NCBI RefSeq assembly: GCF_900601905.1 | Contig: NZ_UWFA01000170.1 | Coordinates: 186,001 to 250,000, forward strand | DNA: 64,000 nt | Reading direction: 5' to 3' | Source: Pseudomonas viridiflava | GTDB taxonomy: Bacteria; Pseudomonadota; Gammaproteobacteria; Pseudomonadales; Pseudomonadaceae | Part shown: piece by piece, positions 8,515 to 18,099 of the stretch | How the letters are laid out: each line of letters begins with the position of its first letter | How positions within the stretch are numbered: the first letter of the stretch is position 1 | The notes under the pieces: model-generated | Seen by the model: only the letters and a program-made list of their open reading frames with translations | Databases searched by the model: none | Told to the model about the DNA's origin: nothing | Made by a program: the position numbers and the translations under genes

Positions 8515-8525
8515 GTGCGCCCTTT

Positions 8526-8539
8526 TGAGATCGATCTCA
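8526..8539. promoter_or_regulatory. Probable LacI-type operator
   Basis: TGAGATCGATCTCA is a perfect 14-bp palindrome with the central CG usual for LacI-family operators. It sits just upstream of the regulator gene, where binding would repress the whole transport operon. Confidence 0.55.
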
Positions 8540-8699
8540 TTGACCGCGACATTAGCGATTCATTATGTCGTTCCAGCGAACAGCGGATGACAATTTGATT
8601 GCAGCGCGCAACGTTGCTGTAAAGCTAACGACCCACGCGGGGCCCGTCTGCGCTACCATCACGGGCCGACGCGGCAGCCTGCTGCGCGCAGGAGTCAGC

Positions 8700-9674
8700 A
8701 TGGCCCATCCGTTCGCAACACTCACTCCAGACCTGGTCCTCGATGCCGTTGAAAGCATCGGGTTTCTCAGTGACGCCCGCATTCTTGCGCTCAACAGCTA
8801 CGAGAACCGCGTCTATCAGGTGGGCATCGAAGACGGCCAGCCGCTGATCGCCAAGTTCTACCGGCCCCAGCGCTGGACCAACGAAGCCATCCTTGAAGAA
8901 CACAGCTTCACCTTCGAACTGGCCGGTGTGGATATCCCGGTGGTCGCGCCCATGGTCCACAACGGGCAGACCCTGTTCGAACACGGTGGCTTTCGCTTCA
9001 CCCTTTTCCCGCGTCGCGGCGGCCGCGCGCCGGAGCCTGGCAACCTTGATCAGTTGTATCGCCTGGGCCAGTTACTGGGGCGTATCCATGCCGTGGGCGC
9101 GACCAAACCGTTCGAGCATCGCGAAGCGCTGGCCGTGAAGAACTTCGGCCAGGATTCGCTGGATTACCTGCTGCAAAACGACTGCATCCCGCGCAGCCTG
9201 CTGCCGGCCTACGAGTCGGTAGCCAAGGATCTGCTCAAGCGCGTAGAAGACGCCTACGCCAAAACACCGCACCAAAACATCCGCATGCATGGCGACTGTC
9301 ACCCCGGCAACATGATGGCTCGGGATGAAATGTTCCACATCGTCGATCTGGACGACTGCCGTATGGGGCCCGCCGTACAGGACATCTGGATGATGCTGGC
9401 CGGTGATCGTCAGGAGTGTCTGGGGCAGCTCTCGGAGTTGATGGACGGCTACAACGAATTCCATGATTTCAACCCTCGGGAGCTGGCGCTGATCGAGCCG
9501 CTGCGCGCGTTGCGCCTGATGCACTACAGCGCCTGGCTCGCCCGCCGCTGGGACGACCCGGCGTTCCCGCATAGCTTCCCGTGGTTTGGCACCGAGCGTT
9601 ATTGGGGCGACCAGATCTTGGCCCTGCGCGAACAGCTTTCAGCCCTGAATGAGGAGCCGTTGAAGTTGTTTTGA
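8700..9674 (+). CDS. srkA: Stress-response serine/threonine kinase SrkA (YihE/RdoA)
   Basis: A 324-residue aminoglycoside-phosphotransferase-fold kinase. The catalytic loop HGDCHPGNMM (near residue 200) and metal-binding VDLDDCRMGP (near 217) are intact, as is the N-terminal ENRVYQVG block. In E. coli the homologue protects against stress-induced programmed death. The start at ATG is supported by GGAG shortly upstream and by family length. An open frame continues 45 codons further upstream but lacks homology. It is a single gene, divergent from the LacI operon. Confidence 0.9.
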   Translation: MAHPFATLTPDLVLDAVESIGFLSDARILALNSYENRVYQVGIEDGQPLIAKFYRPQRWTNEAILEEHSFTFELAGVDIPVVAPMVHNGQTLFEHGGFRFTLFPRRGGRAPEPGNLDQLYRLGQLLGRIHAVGATKPFEHREALAVKNFGQDSLDYLLQNDCIPRSLLPAYESVAKDLLKRVEDAYAKTPHQNIRMHGDCHPGNMMARDEMFHIVDLDDCRMGPAVQDIWMMLAGDRQECLGQLSELMDGYNEFHDFNPRELALIEPLRALRLMHYSAWLARRWDDPAFPHSFPWFGTERYWGDQILALREQLSALNEEPLKLF

Positions 9675-9684
9675 TGCAAAAACC

Positions 9685-9784
9685 CGTAGGAGCGGCTTTA
9701 GCCGCGAAGCCGCGAAGATGTCGGCCTATGTGCTGAATTTTCATCGACAGCACTACCGCTCGCGGCTAAAGCCGCTCCTACGAG
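9685..9784. repeat. REP inverted pair (GAGCGGCTTTAGCCGCGA family)
   Basis: Arms gtaggagcggctttagccgc and its complement flank a spacer of about 55 bp. It lies between srkA and rarD. Confidence 0.85.
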
Positions 9785-9838
9785 AAAAAATCTCAAATAA
9801 CCATCACACATAAAAACAACCTGACCACAGGACCCACC

Positions 9839-10726
9839 ATGTCAGCCGCCAATCCGCAGCGCGGGTACATTCTCGGGCTTAGCGCCTACACCATCTGGGG
9901 CTTGTTCCCCATGTACTTCAAAGCCATCGCCGCCGTGCCGTCGGTCGAGATCATCGTGCATCGGGTGCTCTGGTCGGCACTGTTCGGCTCGCTGCTGTTG
10001 CTGTTCTGGAAGCACCCCGGCTGGTGGCGCGAACTGCGTGACAATCCTCAACGTCTGGCGGTGTTGGCATTCAGTGGTTCGCTGATCGCGGGGAACTGGC
10101 TGGTGTATGTCTGGGCGGTCAATAACGGGCGCATGCTCGAAGCCAGTCTGGGGTATTACATCAACCCATTGGTCAACGTATTGCTGGGCATGGTCGTGCT
10201 CGGCGAACGACTGCGACGCATGCAGTGGATCGCCGTGGCGCTGGCCGCCACGGGCGTGGCGCAGCAGGTCTGGCAAGTGGGCAGTCTGCCATGGGTATCG
10301 CTGGCGCTGGCCTTGACGTTTGCCGTCTACGGCCTGGTGCGCAAGCGCGCGCCTGTCAAAGCCCTGCCTGGGCTGGTGGTGGAAACGTGGATGCTGGTGC
10401 CCATTGCCGTCGGCTGGTTGCTGCTCAACCCCATGGCCCACAGCTCCCAGGCCGAATTCTGGACCACCAGCCAGGCGATCTGGCTCGCAGCGGCAGGCCC
10501 GGTAACCCTGGTCCCGCTCGTCTGCTTCAACGCCGCGGCCCGGCATTTGCCCTACACCACTCTGGGCTTCCTGCAGTACATCGCCCCGACACTGGTCCTG
10601 GCCCTGGCCGTGCTGGTGTTCGACGAACACTTGGCACCGAGCACCCTGGTGACCTTCGCGTTCATCTGGGCGGGGCTGGCGGTTTACAGCGTGGATGCAT
10701 GGATGACCATGCGGCGGCGCGGCTGA
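9839..10726 (+). CDS. rarD: RarD family EamA transporter
   Basis: A 295-residue inner-membrane protein with ten predicted helices in two EamA halves. The start GYILGLSAYTIWGLFPMYFK and the HRVLWS block are typical of RarD, named after a chloramphenicol-sensitivity locus. The substrate is unknown. It stands alone, flanked by REP elements. Confidence 0.9.
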   Translation: MSAANPQRGYILGLSAYTIWGLFPMYFKAIAAVPSVEIIVHRVLWSALFGSLLLLFWKHPGWWRELRDNPQRLAVLAFSGSLIAGNWLVYVWAVNNGRMLEASLGYYINPLVNVLLGMVVLGERLRRMQWIAVALAATGVAQQVWQVGSLPWVSLALALTFAVYGLVRKRAPVKALPGLVVETWMLVPIAVGWLLLNPMAHSSQAEFWTTSQAIWLAAAGPVTLVPLVCFNAAARHLPYTTLGFLQYIAPTLVLALAVLVFDEHLAPSTLVTFAFIWAGLAVYSVDAWMTMRRRG

Positions 10727-10829
10727 AACTCGACCTCAGGCTGACTTCATGTACCTGTGGGAGCGGTGCTTGGTCTGGGCGGCATTCCGACGATTGGAGG
10801 ACCGCGGTGTGCAGCCGAACCGCGGTGCC

Positions 10830-10858
10830 TGATTCGCGGGCAAGCCTCGCTCCAACGG
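10830..10858. repeat. Single REP arm (GCGGGCAAGCCTCGCTCC family)
   Basis: An unpaired right arm. The sequence to its left (gtgggagcggtgcttgg) is a degenerate arm of another family, so this is a mosaic or decayed element between the convergent rarD and gcvR. Confidence 0.6.
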
Positions 10859-10862
10859 GGCG

Positions 10863-11381
10863 TTAAAGATCCGTACGCAACACCAGATCCACCATCAAAT
10901 CATCAGCCAGGGTTTCCAGCGCCGCCTGCAGCGCGTCCAGTGAAAGCGTCAGTGGCACGCCTAATATCGCTTCAGCGTGGAACAGCGGTTCGCTGCTCAT
11001 GGGTGCGGGTCGCACGTCGGTGACCAGACGCTCGACGTTGACGCCCTGTTCGGTCAGCAAGCGAGTGATATCGCGCACGATGCCCGGACGATCGTTGCCG
11101 ACCAGTTCCATGCCGATGGGCTTCCAGGTGCAGGCCTCTTCAATGGCGGTTTCAGCGAACAGCACGCGAATCCCCTGCCCGGCCAGATCCAGCAGCGCGT
11201 TTTTCAATGTTTCCTGCGCTTCAGCAGGCACGCCCACCCGCAGGATCCCGGCGAATTGCCCGGCCATGTGCGCCATGCGGCTTTCCAGCCAGTTACCGCC
11301 GTGGTCGGCGATGCATTCGGCGATCAATTCGACCTGGCCCGGTTTGTCAGGGGCAAATACGGTAATAACGAGATGATCCAC
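10863..11381 (-). CDS. gcvR: GcvR-like glycine cleavage regulatory protein
   Basis: A 172-residue protein with two ACT domains. The first begins LVITVFAPDKPGQVELIAE and the second VGNDRPGIVRDITRLL (near residue 95). GcvR proteins antagonise GcvA on the glycine cleavage operon according to glycine level. The protein has no DNA-binding domain, as expected. Its position beside glcB, and in the same region as the sarcosine/glycine genes, fits control of C1 metabolism. Confidence 0.8.
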   Translation of the reverse strand: MDHLVITVFAPDKPGQVELIAECIADHGGNWLESRMAHMAGQFAGILRVGVPAEAQETLKNALLDLAGQGIRVLFAETAIEEACTWKPIGMELVGNDRPGIVRDITRLLTEQGVNVERLVTDVRPAPMSSEPLFHAEAILGVPLTLSLDALQAALETLADDLMVDLVLRTDL

Positions 11382-11720
11382 GGGTAACTCCTTTTTTCGC
11401 TAAGCCTGCGCCAGCCATGAAAGCCTGGACGGTAGGGTTTGCAGTATAGGCAAGCATGATCCAAACGCCTGGAGGAGGCTCGACAGGCGCTTTGTATACT
11501 GTCTGCCATTTTCTGTGGAACAATCCGGGCGATGTTTGAGGACATCCAGCTTCCTGACGTGACCGACAATGAAAATGCGGTCGCGAAGTGACATATTTAG
11601 TCTCGTTTTCACCCGGCAACTCATCATGTAGTATGCGTCGGCGCGCACTACATAATCGCATTCCAATAAACAGCGCGCTCCCACGGGCGCCCACACGCTG
11701 AGCAGAGTGAGGCAAGTGCA
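11382..11720. promoter_or_regulatory. Divergent control region gcvR/glcB with inverted repeat
   Basis: A 339-bp gap between the divergently transcribed gcvR and glcB, so it must carry both promoters. The notable element is an inverted repeat at 11626-11653 with outer arms ATGTAGT and ACTACAT (near-matching for 12 bp each side, 4-bp loop), about 70 bp before glcB. It looks like a dimeric regulator site, but the regulator is unknown. No further gene is visible. Confidence 0.5.
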
Positions 11721-13898
11721 ATGACTGAACACGTTCAAGTCGGTGGCCTGCAGGTCGCCAAAGTCCTGTTTGACTTCGTCAATAACGAAGCGATTCCCGG
11801 GACCGGTCTTGATGTTGCCGGCTTCTGGCAAGGTGCGGAACAGCTGATCAACGAGCTGGCCCCCAAAAACAAGGCGCTGCTCGCCAAACGTGATGACTTG
11901 CAGGCAAAAATCGACGCCTGGCATCAATCCCATGCAGGCCAGGCTCACGACGCCTCCGCTTACAGGGCCTTCCTTGAAGAGATCGGTTATCTACTGCCAG
12001 AAGTGGCGGATTTCCAGGTGACGACGCAAAACGTCGATGAAGAAATTGCCCGCATGGCCGGTCCGCAGCTGGTCGTCCCGGTCATGAACGCCCGCTTCGC
12101 CCTGAATGCCTCGAACGCCCGCTGGGGCTCGCTGTATGACGCGCTCTACGGCACCGATGCCATCAGCGAAGCCGACGGCGCAGAAAAAGGCAAAGGCTAT
12201 AACAAGGTGCGTGGCGACAAGGTCATCGCCTTCGCCCGGGCCTTTCTGGACGAAGCCGCACCTCTGGCCGCTGGCTCCCATGCCGACTCCACCGGCTACA
12301 AGCTGATCGACGGCAAGCTGGTGATCAGCCTCAAGGGCGGCAGCAATTCCGGCCTGCAGGACGATGCACAACTGATCGGTTATCAAGGCGACAGCGCCAA
12401 ACCGACCGCCATCCTGCTCAAGCACAATGGCCTGCATTTCGAAATCCAGATCGACGCAACCAGCCCGATTGGCCAGACCGACGCAGCAGGCGTCAAAGAC
12501 GTGCTGATGGAAGCCGCGCTGACCACGATCATGGACTGCGAAGACTCCATCGCGGCGGTGGATGCAGACGACAAAGTCGTGGTTTATCGCAACTGGCTGG
12601 GCCTGATGAAAGGTGACCTGGCCGAACAAGTGTCCAAGGGCGGAGAAACGTTCACCCGCACCATGAACGCTGACCGCAGCTACACCGCCCCCAATGGCGG
12701 TGAAGTGAAGCTGCATGGCCGCTCGCTGCTGTTCATCCGCAACGTCGGTCACCTGATGACCATCGACGCGATTCTCGATCAGAACGGTCAGGAAGTACCG
12801 GAGGGCATTCTCGACGGCCTGCTGACCAGCCTCGCCGCGATCCACAACCTCAACGGCAACACCATCCGCAGCAACAGCCGCAGCGGTTCGGTGTACATCG
12901 TCAAACCGAAGATGCACGGCCCGGAAGAAGCGGCGTTCACCAACGAGCTGTTCGGGCGCATCGAGCAAGTCCTGCGTCTGCCGCGCAATACGCTCAAAGT
13001 CGGGATCATGGACGAGGAGCGTCGTACCACGATCAACCTCAAGGCCTGCATCCAGGCGGCCAGCGAGCGGGTAGTCTTCATCAACACCGGTTTCCTTGAC
13101 CGCACCGGCGATGAAATCCACACCTCGATGGAAGCGGGCCCCGTCGTGCGCAAAGCGCAGATGAAGGCCGAAAAGTGGATCAGCGCCTATGAAAACTCCA
13201 ACGTGGACATCGGTTTGAGCTGTGGCCTGCAAGGCCGTGCGCAGATCGGCAAAGGCATGTGGGCGATGCCCGACCTGATGGCCGCGATGCTTGAGCAGAA
13301 GATTGCTCACCCACTGGCAGGCGCCAATACCGCGTGGGTGCCATCACCGACGGCTGCAGCGCTGCATGCGCTGCACTATCACAAGGTCGACGTGTTCGCC
13401 CGCCAGGCTGAGCTGGCCCAGCGCACCCGCGCTTCGGTGGACGACATTCTGACCATCCCGCTGGCGCCCAACACCGACTGGACCGCTGACGAGATCCAGA
13501 ACGAACTGGATAACAACTCGCAGGGCATCCTGGGCTACGTGGTGCGCTGGATCGATCAGGGCGTGGGCTGTTCAAAGGTGCCGGACATCAACGACATCGG
13601 TCTGATGGAAGACCGCGCGACACTGCGTATCTCCAGCCAGCACATTGCCAACTGGTTGCGCCACGGCGTGGTCAATGAAACCCAGGTGATGGACAGCCTC
13701 AAGCGCATGGCGCCAGTCGTGGATCGGCAGAACGCGGGGGATGCACTGTATCGTCCGCTGGCTCCGGATTTCGACAGCAACATCGCCTTCCAGGCTGCAG
13801 TCGAGCTCGTCATCGAAGGGACAAGACAGCCTAACGGTTACACCGAGCCGGTATTGCATCGTCGACGTCGGGAATTCAAGGCGAAGAACGGGGTGTAA
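11721..13898 (+). CDS. glcB: Malate synthase G
   Basis: A 725-residue enzyme, the usual length for isoform G, that condenses glyoxylate with acetyl-CoA to give malate. Visible blocks include the active-site loop [27 protein letters not shown], and [10 protein letters not shown]. It is cytoplasmic and preceded by a ribosome site (GAGG). It is monocistronic, read away from gcvR, and ends before a strong hairpin. Confidence 0.96.
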   Translation: MTEHVQVGGLQVAKVLFDFVNNEAIPGTGLDVAGFWQGAEQLINELAPKNKALLAKRDDLQAKIDAWHQSHAGQAHDASAYRAFLEEIGYLLPEVADFQVTTQNVDEEIARMAGPQLVVPVMNARFALNASNARWGSLYDALYGTDAISEADGAEKGKGYNKVRGDKVIAFARAFLDEAAPLAAGSHADSTGYKLIDGKLVISLKGGSNSGLQDDAQLIGYQGDSAKPTAILLKHNGLHFEIQIDATSPIGQTDAAGVKDVLMEAALTTIMDCEDSIAAVDADDKVVVYRNWLGLMKGDLAEQVSKGGETFTRTMNADRSYTAPNGGEVKLHGRSLLFIRNVGHLMTIDAILDQNGQEVPEGILDGLLTSLAAIHNLNGNTIRSNSRSGSVYIVKPKMHGPEEAAFTNELFGRIEQVLRLPRNTLKVGIMDEERRTTINLKACIQAASERVVFINTGFLDRTGDEIHTSMEAGPVVRKAQMKAEKWISAYENSNVDIGLSCGLQGRAQIGKGMWAMPDLMAAMLEQKIAHPLAGANTAWVPSPTAAALHALHYHKVDVFARQAELAQRTRASVDDILTIPLAPNTDWTADEIQNELDNNSQGILGYVVRWIDQGVGCSKVPDINDIGLMEDRATLRISSQHIANWLRHGVVNETQVMDSLKRMAPVVDRQNAGDALYRPLAPDFDSNIAFQAAVELVIEGTRQPNGYTEPVLHRRRREFKAKNGV

Positions 13899-13962
13899 GT
13901 AGTTTTCGGGCAAACAGAGATCTTCCATGGGAGATTCTATGCTTGCCTGCTATGCACATTTG

Positions 13963-13992
13963 TTGTGGGACTGGCTTTAGCCGGTCCCACAA
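13963..13992. repeat. Short perfect hairpin downstream of glcB (compact REP)
   Basis: TTGTGGGAC with GGC/GCC and its complement forms a stem with loop TTTA. It is a minimal GGGACTGGCTTTAGCC-type REP between the convergent glcB and response regulator genes. It could act as a terminator stem, but there is no T-run. Confidence 0.65.
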
Positions 13993-14014
13993 TGATCCCC
14001 ACGGTATTCCAGAC

Positions 14015-14461
14015 TCACTCCATCCCCAACTCGCTCTTCACCAGCTTGAGCAGATGCTTGGTATTGATCGGCTTGAGCAGAAAGTCCAGCACGCTCAGGT
14101 GCATGGCGTCGATGGCATCACGCACGTTGGCGTCACCGGAGACGATGATGATCGGCAACGAAGCCCGTTCAGAATCGCGCACCCGACGGATCAGGTCCAG
14201 ACCATCGCAAGGCGCCATGCGCAGGTCCGTGATCAACAACGCGATGCTTTCGCGGGTCCGGATCAACTCCATTGCGCTATTGCCACCGGCAGCCGTCAGG
14301 CAGCGGATGTCGTTCAAACTGAGGATCTCGGCCAGCAATTCCCGGGCATCGCGATCATCGTCGACGATCAACACTTTCTGCACCGAGTCGGAGGGCGGCG
14401 CGAGCATCACTTCATTCAGAGCTTCGCGCTCTTCATCACTCAAAATATCGAGATCCAACAT
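14015..14461 (-). CDS. Single-domain response regulator
   Basis: A 148-residue receiver-domain protein. The acidic pocket is in VLIVDDDRDAR, the phospho-acceptor aspartate in LLITDLRM, the switch serine in IIIVSGDANV and the conserved lysine in LLKPI. About 30 residues precede the receiver domain (LDLDILSDEEREALNEV). There is no output domain, so it probably works by protein interaction. The internal ATG giving MLDLDIL is preferred over a start 30 codons upstream, which adds a basic non-homologous stretch. No histidine kinase is adjacent. Confidence 0.8.
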   Translation of the reverse strand: MLDLDILSDEEREALNEVMLAPPSDSVQKVLIVDDDRDARELLAEILSLNDIRCLTAAGGNSAMELIRTRESIALLITDLRMAPCDGLDLIRRVRDSERASLPIIIVSGDANVRDAIDAMHLSVLDFLLKPINTKHLLKLVKSELGME

Positions 14462-14690
14462 AACCGCCTGATTCCCTGCAATGTGCTGACAACAAAACCG
14501 GACCCGTGCCCGGAGAAATCTGTGTGCTTTGGTCGGTATCCTCGCAGCCATCGGAGGAGCCGTACACCTGCTTTTTACACCATGGTAAGAGTACTCAGAA
14601 ATCTTTTTGTTGCGTAAGACTTACGTCCAATGGGCACTGCCCCTCAAGCGGCCGACCATGGCCTTCAATAAAAAGAACGCGGTACAGGTC

Positions 14691-16625
14691 ATGAGCAGAG
14701 CGGATGCCTTCGCCCAGGCAGGTAAAACAGCGGTGTTGCAGAACATCCACGGCACCATGCAATTCCTGCAGAAATTCCCGCCATTCAACCAGATGGAAAG
14801 CGCGCACCTTGCTTATCTGGTCGAGCAATGCCAGCTGCGTTTTTACGCAGTGGATGAGAGCATCATCAAACCTGGCGATGGGCCAGTAGAGCATTTCTAT
14901 ATCGTCAAGCAGGGCCGGGTGGTCGGAGAGCGGCCACATTCTGCCAAAGGCGGTACCGAAACCACTTTCGAGATCACCACGGGCGAATGCTTCCCGCTGG
15001 CGGCTCTGCTAGGCGAACGTGCGACGCGCACCGAGCACCTGGCCGCCGAAGACACGTTTTGTCTGCAACTGAACAAGCAGGCCTTCATCAAGCTGTTTGC
15101 ACTTTCCACGACCTTTCGCGATTTCGCCTTGCGCGGTGTCAGCAGTCTGCTGGATCAGGTCAATCAACAAGTTCAACAGCGAGCGGTGGAAACCCTTGGC
15201 ACTCAATATTCGCTAAACACCCGCCTGGGCGAACTGGCCATGCGGCATCCGGTGATGTGCGCCCCGGACACACCGCTGCGTGAAGCCGTGAAGCAGATGC
15301 ATGAGCAGCAGGTCGGCAGCATCGTGATCATCGACGAACAGCAAGCGCCGCTGGGCATTTTTACCCTGCGCGATTTGCGCGAAGCCGTGGCCGACATCAA
15401 TGTCGATTTCAGCCAGCCGATCCAGAGCCGCATGATCCAGGCGCCCTTCCACCTGAGCCCCGACGCCAGCGCCTTTGATGCGGCCATTGCCATGACCGGC
15501 CGGCATATTGCCCACGTCTGCCTGGTCAAGGACGGGCGCCTCTGCGGGGTGGTTTCCGAGCGGGATCTGTTTTCCCTGCAACGGGTTGATCTGGTGCATC
15601 TGGCGCGCACCATTCGCACCGCACCGCGCATCGACAGCCTGTGCAACCTGCGCGGCGACATTGTGCAACTGGTCGACCGCATGCTGGCTCACGGCGCGTC
15701 CTCGACGCAGATCACGCAAATCATCACCCTGCTCAACGATCACACGGTCTGTCGCGTGATCGAGCTGACGCTGGAGGAGAAAGGCGACCCCGGTGTCCCG
15801 TTCAGCTGGTTGTGTTTCGGCAGCGAAGGCCGCCGCGAGCAGACACTGCACACCGATCAGGACAACGGCATTCTGTTCGACGCCAGGGATGCTGCCGAGG
15901 CCGCGCATATTCGCGGTTTGCTGCTGCCGATTGCCGAGCGGATCAACCAGAGCCTGGCGCAGTGCGGCTTTACCCTGTGCAAGGGCGACATCATGGCTGG
16001 CAATCCGGAGCTATGCCTGTCGCGAGCTGAATGGTCACGACGTTTTGGTGCGTTCATCCGCGAGGCCACGCCGGAAAACCTGCTGGCCTCCAGCATCTAT
16101 TTCGATTTACGCGTGGTCTGGGGCGATGAAAGCGGTGCTGAGCAACTACGCCGACAGATCCTTGAACAGGTCGGGGATAACCGACTGTTTCAGCGCCTGC
16201 TCGCCGAGAACGCCTTGCGCCAGCGCCCCCCGGTGGGCCGTTTCAAGGATTTCGTACTCGCCCGCAAAGGCAGCGACAAAGACACGCTGGACCTCAAGAC
16301 CCAAGGCCTTACGCCTTTTGTCGATGGCGCCCGAGTCCTGGCGCTGGCCCACGGGATTGGCGCCAACAACACACTGGAGCGTTTGCGCCAGTTGGTGGAG
16401 CGCGAAGTGATCGACCGACTCGACGGCGCGGCATATGAAGAGGCTTATCACTTCATCCAGCAGACCCGCATGCAACAGCATCAACTGCAGAGCCGCCAGC
16501 ATTTGCCGTATTCCAATCGCATCGACCCCGAAACCCTCAACCACCTGGACCGGCGCATCCTGCGCGAATCGCTGCGCCAGGCCCAACGCCTGCAAACCAG
16601 CCTGACCTTGCGTTACCAACTATGA
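14691..16625 (+). CDS. cNMP-binding/CBS/DUF294 nucleotidyltransferase-like protein
   Basis: A protein of about 644 residues. Domains in order: cyclic-nucleotide-binding-like (near 25-140, with FYIVKQGRV), two CBS repeats (about 180-300, with VIIDEQQAPLGIF and LVKDGRLCGVVSERDL), a DUF294 nucleotidyltransferase-like domain (GSEGRREQTLHTDQDNG) and a C-terminal DUF294 substrate-binding-like region. Such proteins are GlnD-like in architecture, and the reaction is unknown. The GSEGR-D-D pattern of the transferase fold is intact. It ends in an ATGA overlap with the exonuclease gene. The start is uncertain, since ATGs 11 and 28 codons earlier are also open. Confidence 0.85.
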   Translation: MSRADAFAQAGKTAVLQNIHGTMQFLQKFPPFNQMESAHLAYLVEQCQLRFYAVDESIIKPGDGPVEHFYIVKQGRVVGERPHSAKGGTETTFEITTGECFPLAALLGERATRTEHLAAEDTFCLQLNKQAFIKLFALSTTFRDFALRGVSSLLDQVNQQVQQRAVETLGTQYSLNTRLGELAMRHPVMCAPDTPLREAVKQMHEQQVGSIVIIDEQQAPLGIFTLRDLREAVADINVDFSQPIQSRMIQAPFHLSPDASAFDAAIAMTGRHIAHVCLVKDGRLCGVVSERDLFSLQRVDLVHLARTIRTAPRIDSLCNLRGDIVQLVDRMLAHGASSTQITQIITLLNDHTVCRVIELTLEEKGDPGVPFSWLCFGSEGRREQTLHTDQDNGILFDARDAAEAAHIRGLLLPIAERINQSLAQCGFTLCKGDIMAGNPELCLSRAEWSRRFGAFIREATPENLLASSIYFDLRVVWGDESGAEQLRRQILEQVGDNRLFQRLLAENALRQRPPVGRFKDFVLARKGSDKDTLDLKTQGLTPFVDGARVLALAHGIGANNTLERLRQLVEREVIDRLDGAAYEEAYHFIQQTRMQQHQLQSRQHLPYSNRIDPETLNHLDRRILRESLRQAQRLQTSLTLRYQL

Positions 16626-17335
16626 ACCTGTTCGACTGGCTCCGCCCACGCCCGCAAAAACCGACGCTGGCGCACACTGACAAACAGCGCCTGGCCAACC
16701 TCGCCCCCGCTGCGCCGCTCTCCGAAAACCCGCTACGCCAGCAACGCTGGGTGGTGGTTGATCTGGAAACCAGCGGCCTGAACATGAACCGTGACCAGGT
16801 GCTGTCGATTGGCGCAGTGGTGATCGAAGACGCCGCGATTGACCTGAGCCAGCAATTTGAACGTACCCTGATGCGCACCGACCACAAACTCAGCCCGGCA
16901 GTGCTGATCCACGGTCTGGCGCCCAGCGAGATTGCCGCAGGCAGCGAGCCGGTGCAGGCCTTGCTGGACTTCATGGAGTTTGTCGGCGACAGCCCATTGC
17001 TGGCGTTTCATGCGCCTTTTGATCAGCACATGCTGGGGCGTGCGCTGAAGGAAAGCCTGGATTACCGACTGGCGCACCCTTTTCTCGATGTCGCGGAAAT
17101 GGCGCCGATGCTTTTTCCACAGGCCAACCTGCGCAAGGCCGGGCTGGATGACTGGACACACTTCTTTGGGCTGCACGCCGAACAGCGCCACAACGCCAGC
17201 GCCGATGCCCTGGTGACAGCAGAACTGGCACTGATTCTGTTCAGCCACGCCCGCCGCCAGCAGATCGACAGTCCCGCCCGCCTCGACCAAAGCTTAAGCC
17301 AATGGCGCAGGCGCCAGCAGAGTCATTCGTTCTAG
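16622..17335 (+). CDS. DEDDh-family 3'-5' exonuclease (DnaQ-like)
   Basis: A 237-residue protein with ExoI VVDLETSGLN (near residue 44), ExoII HAPFDQHML (near 135) and ExoIII HNASADALVTAEL (near 195). It therefore carries the five DEDDh metal/catalytic residues and should degrade single-stranded DNA or short nucleic acids. It is co-translated with the cNMP/CBS/DUF294 protein, an arrangement common in pseudomonads whose meaning is unknown. Confidence 0.88.
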   Translation: MNLFDWLRPRPQKPTLAHTDKQRLANLAPAAPLSENPLRQQRWVVVDLETSGLNMNRDQVLSIGAVVIEDAAIDLSQQFERTLMRTDHKLSPAVLIHGLAPSEIAAGSEPVQALLDFMEFVGDSPLLAFHAPFDQHMLGRALKESLDYRLAHPFLDVAEMAPMLFPQANLRKAGLDDWTHFFGLHAEQRHNASADALVTAELALILFSHARRQQIDSPARLDQSLSQWRRRQQSHSF

Positions 17336-17506
17336 CTTCTGCCGAAGGCTACGAAAGCGGTCACATGAGCCTTCTGGCAAACGCGATCCTGTAGGAGCTG
17401 TCCGAGGTTACGAGGTCTGCGAAGGCAAACCGTAAGGCAGATCGCGATTCGCAGCCTCCGGCAGCAACACAGTCCGCGACTTGTGCACACAGGCTGTTAA
17501 CGACCC

Positions 17507-18039
17507 TGTGCATAAGTTGTTTGCCAAACGCTGGCAACCAGGTAACTCAAGGCTTACAGACCGTTGAGTGAAAAACAACCAACCTAACCATCGGTTTTTA
17601 TTGGTTTTTCACTGTGGATAAAAACCCCACCTGCACACATGCCTGGCAATAGTTGCCCACAAAGTCTGTTGGCGCTTCTGTGGACAAGTTGTTCGCTATA
17701 CGCTGCAGCCCATGGAATACGTGGCCTTCAGGGATCCGTACAAAAAACAACCAACCCTGACTAAAAATCGCTAAAACCCTCCTGTCAACCGCTAAAAACA
17801 AGGCTTGCAGCAGTTTTCCACAGACAGGGGCTCCGCCCGGCAGAGTTGCCCCCAAAGTCTGTTGGCGCTTCTGTGGATAAGGTGTTCGCCATCCGCCACA
17901 GGCCATGTTTTACGGGGCCTTCACGACTCTGATCATTTATTAACCAAAACCCGTAACTAATCGCCCTTCTGAATAAGTCACGGTTTTTATTGGTTTTTTT
18001 CAGGCAAAAAGGCTGACCACCCGCACAAACTGTGGATAA
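17507..18039. repeat. Cluster of DnaA-box-like motifs in AT-rich tandem repeats
   Basis: Five 9-mers match TTWTNCACA: TGTGCATAA at 17507-17515, TGTGGATAA at 17613-17621, 17872-17880 and 18031-18039 (minus-strand boxes), and TTTTCCACA at 17814-17822. A near match TGTGGACAA is at 17679-17687. Two imperfect direct repeats (17651-17696 and 17844-17889, about 43 of 46 identical) carry boxes at the same place, and a TTTTTATTGGTTTTT motif occurs at about 17594 and 17983. The whole 17336-18099 gap contains no convincing gene. This may be a DnaA titration or reactivation site, or an origin relic. Confidence 0.6.
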
Positions 18040-18099
18040 CCTTGGGAGCAAGGTGTGGAAGCCCGTGTATAGTTTTTCCGATGCCCAGCGAGCTGTATG

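Noticed and set aside
17594..18000. TTTTTATTGGTTTTT tracts as Rho-independent terminators
   Set aside because: No stable GC-rich stem immediately precedes either tract. They are better treated as part of the AT-rich repeats.
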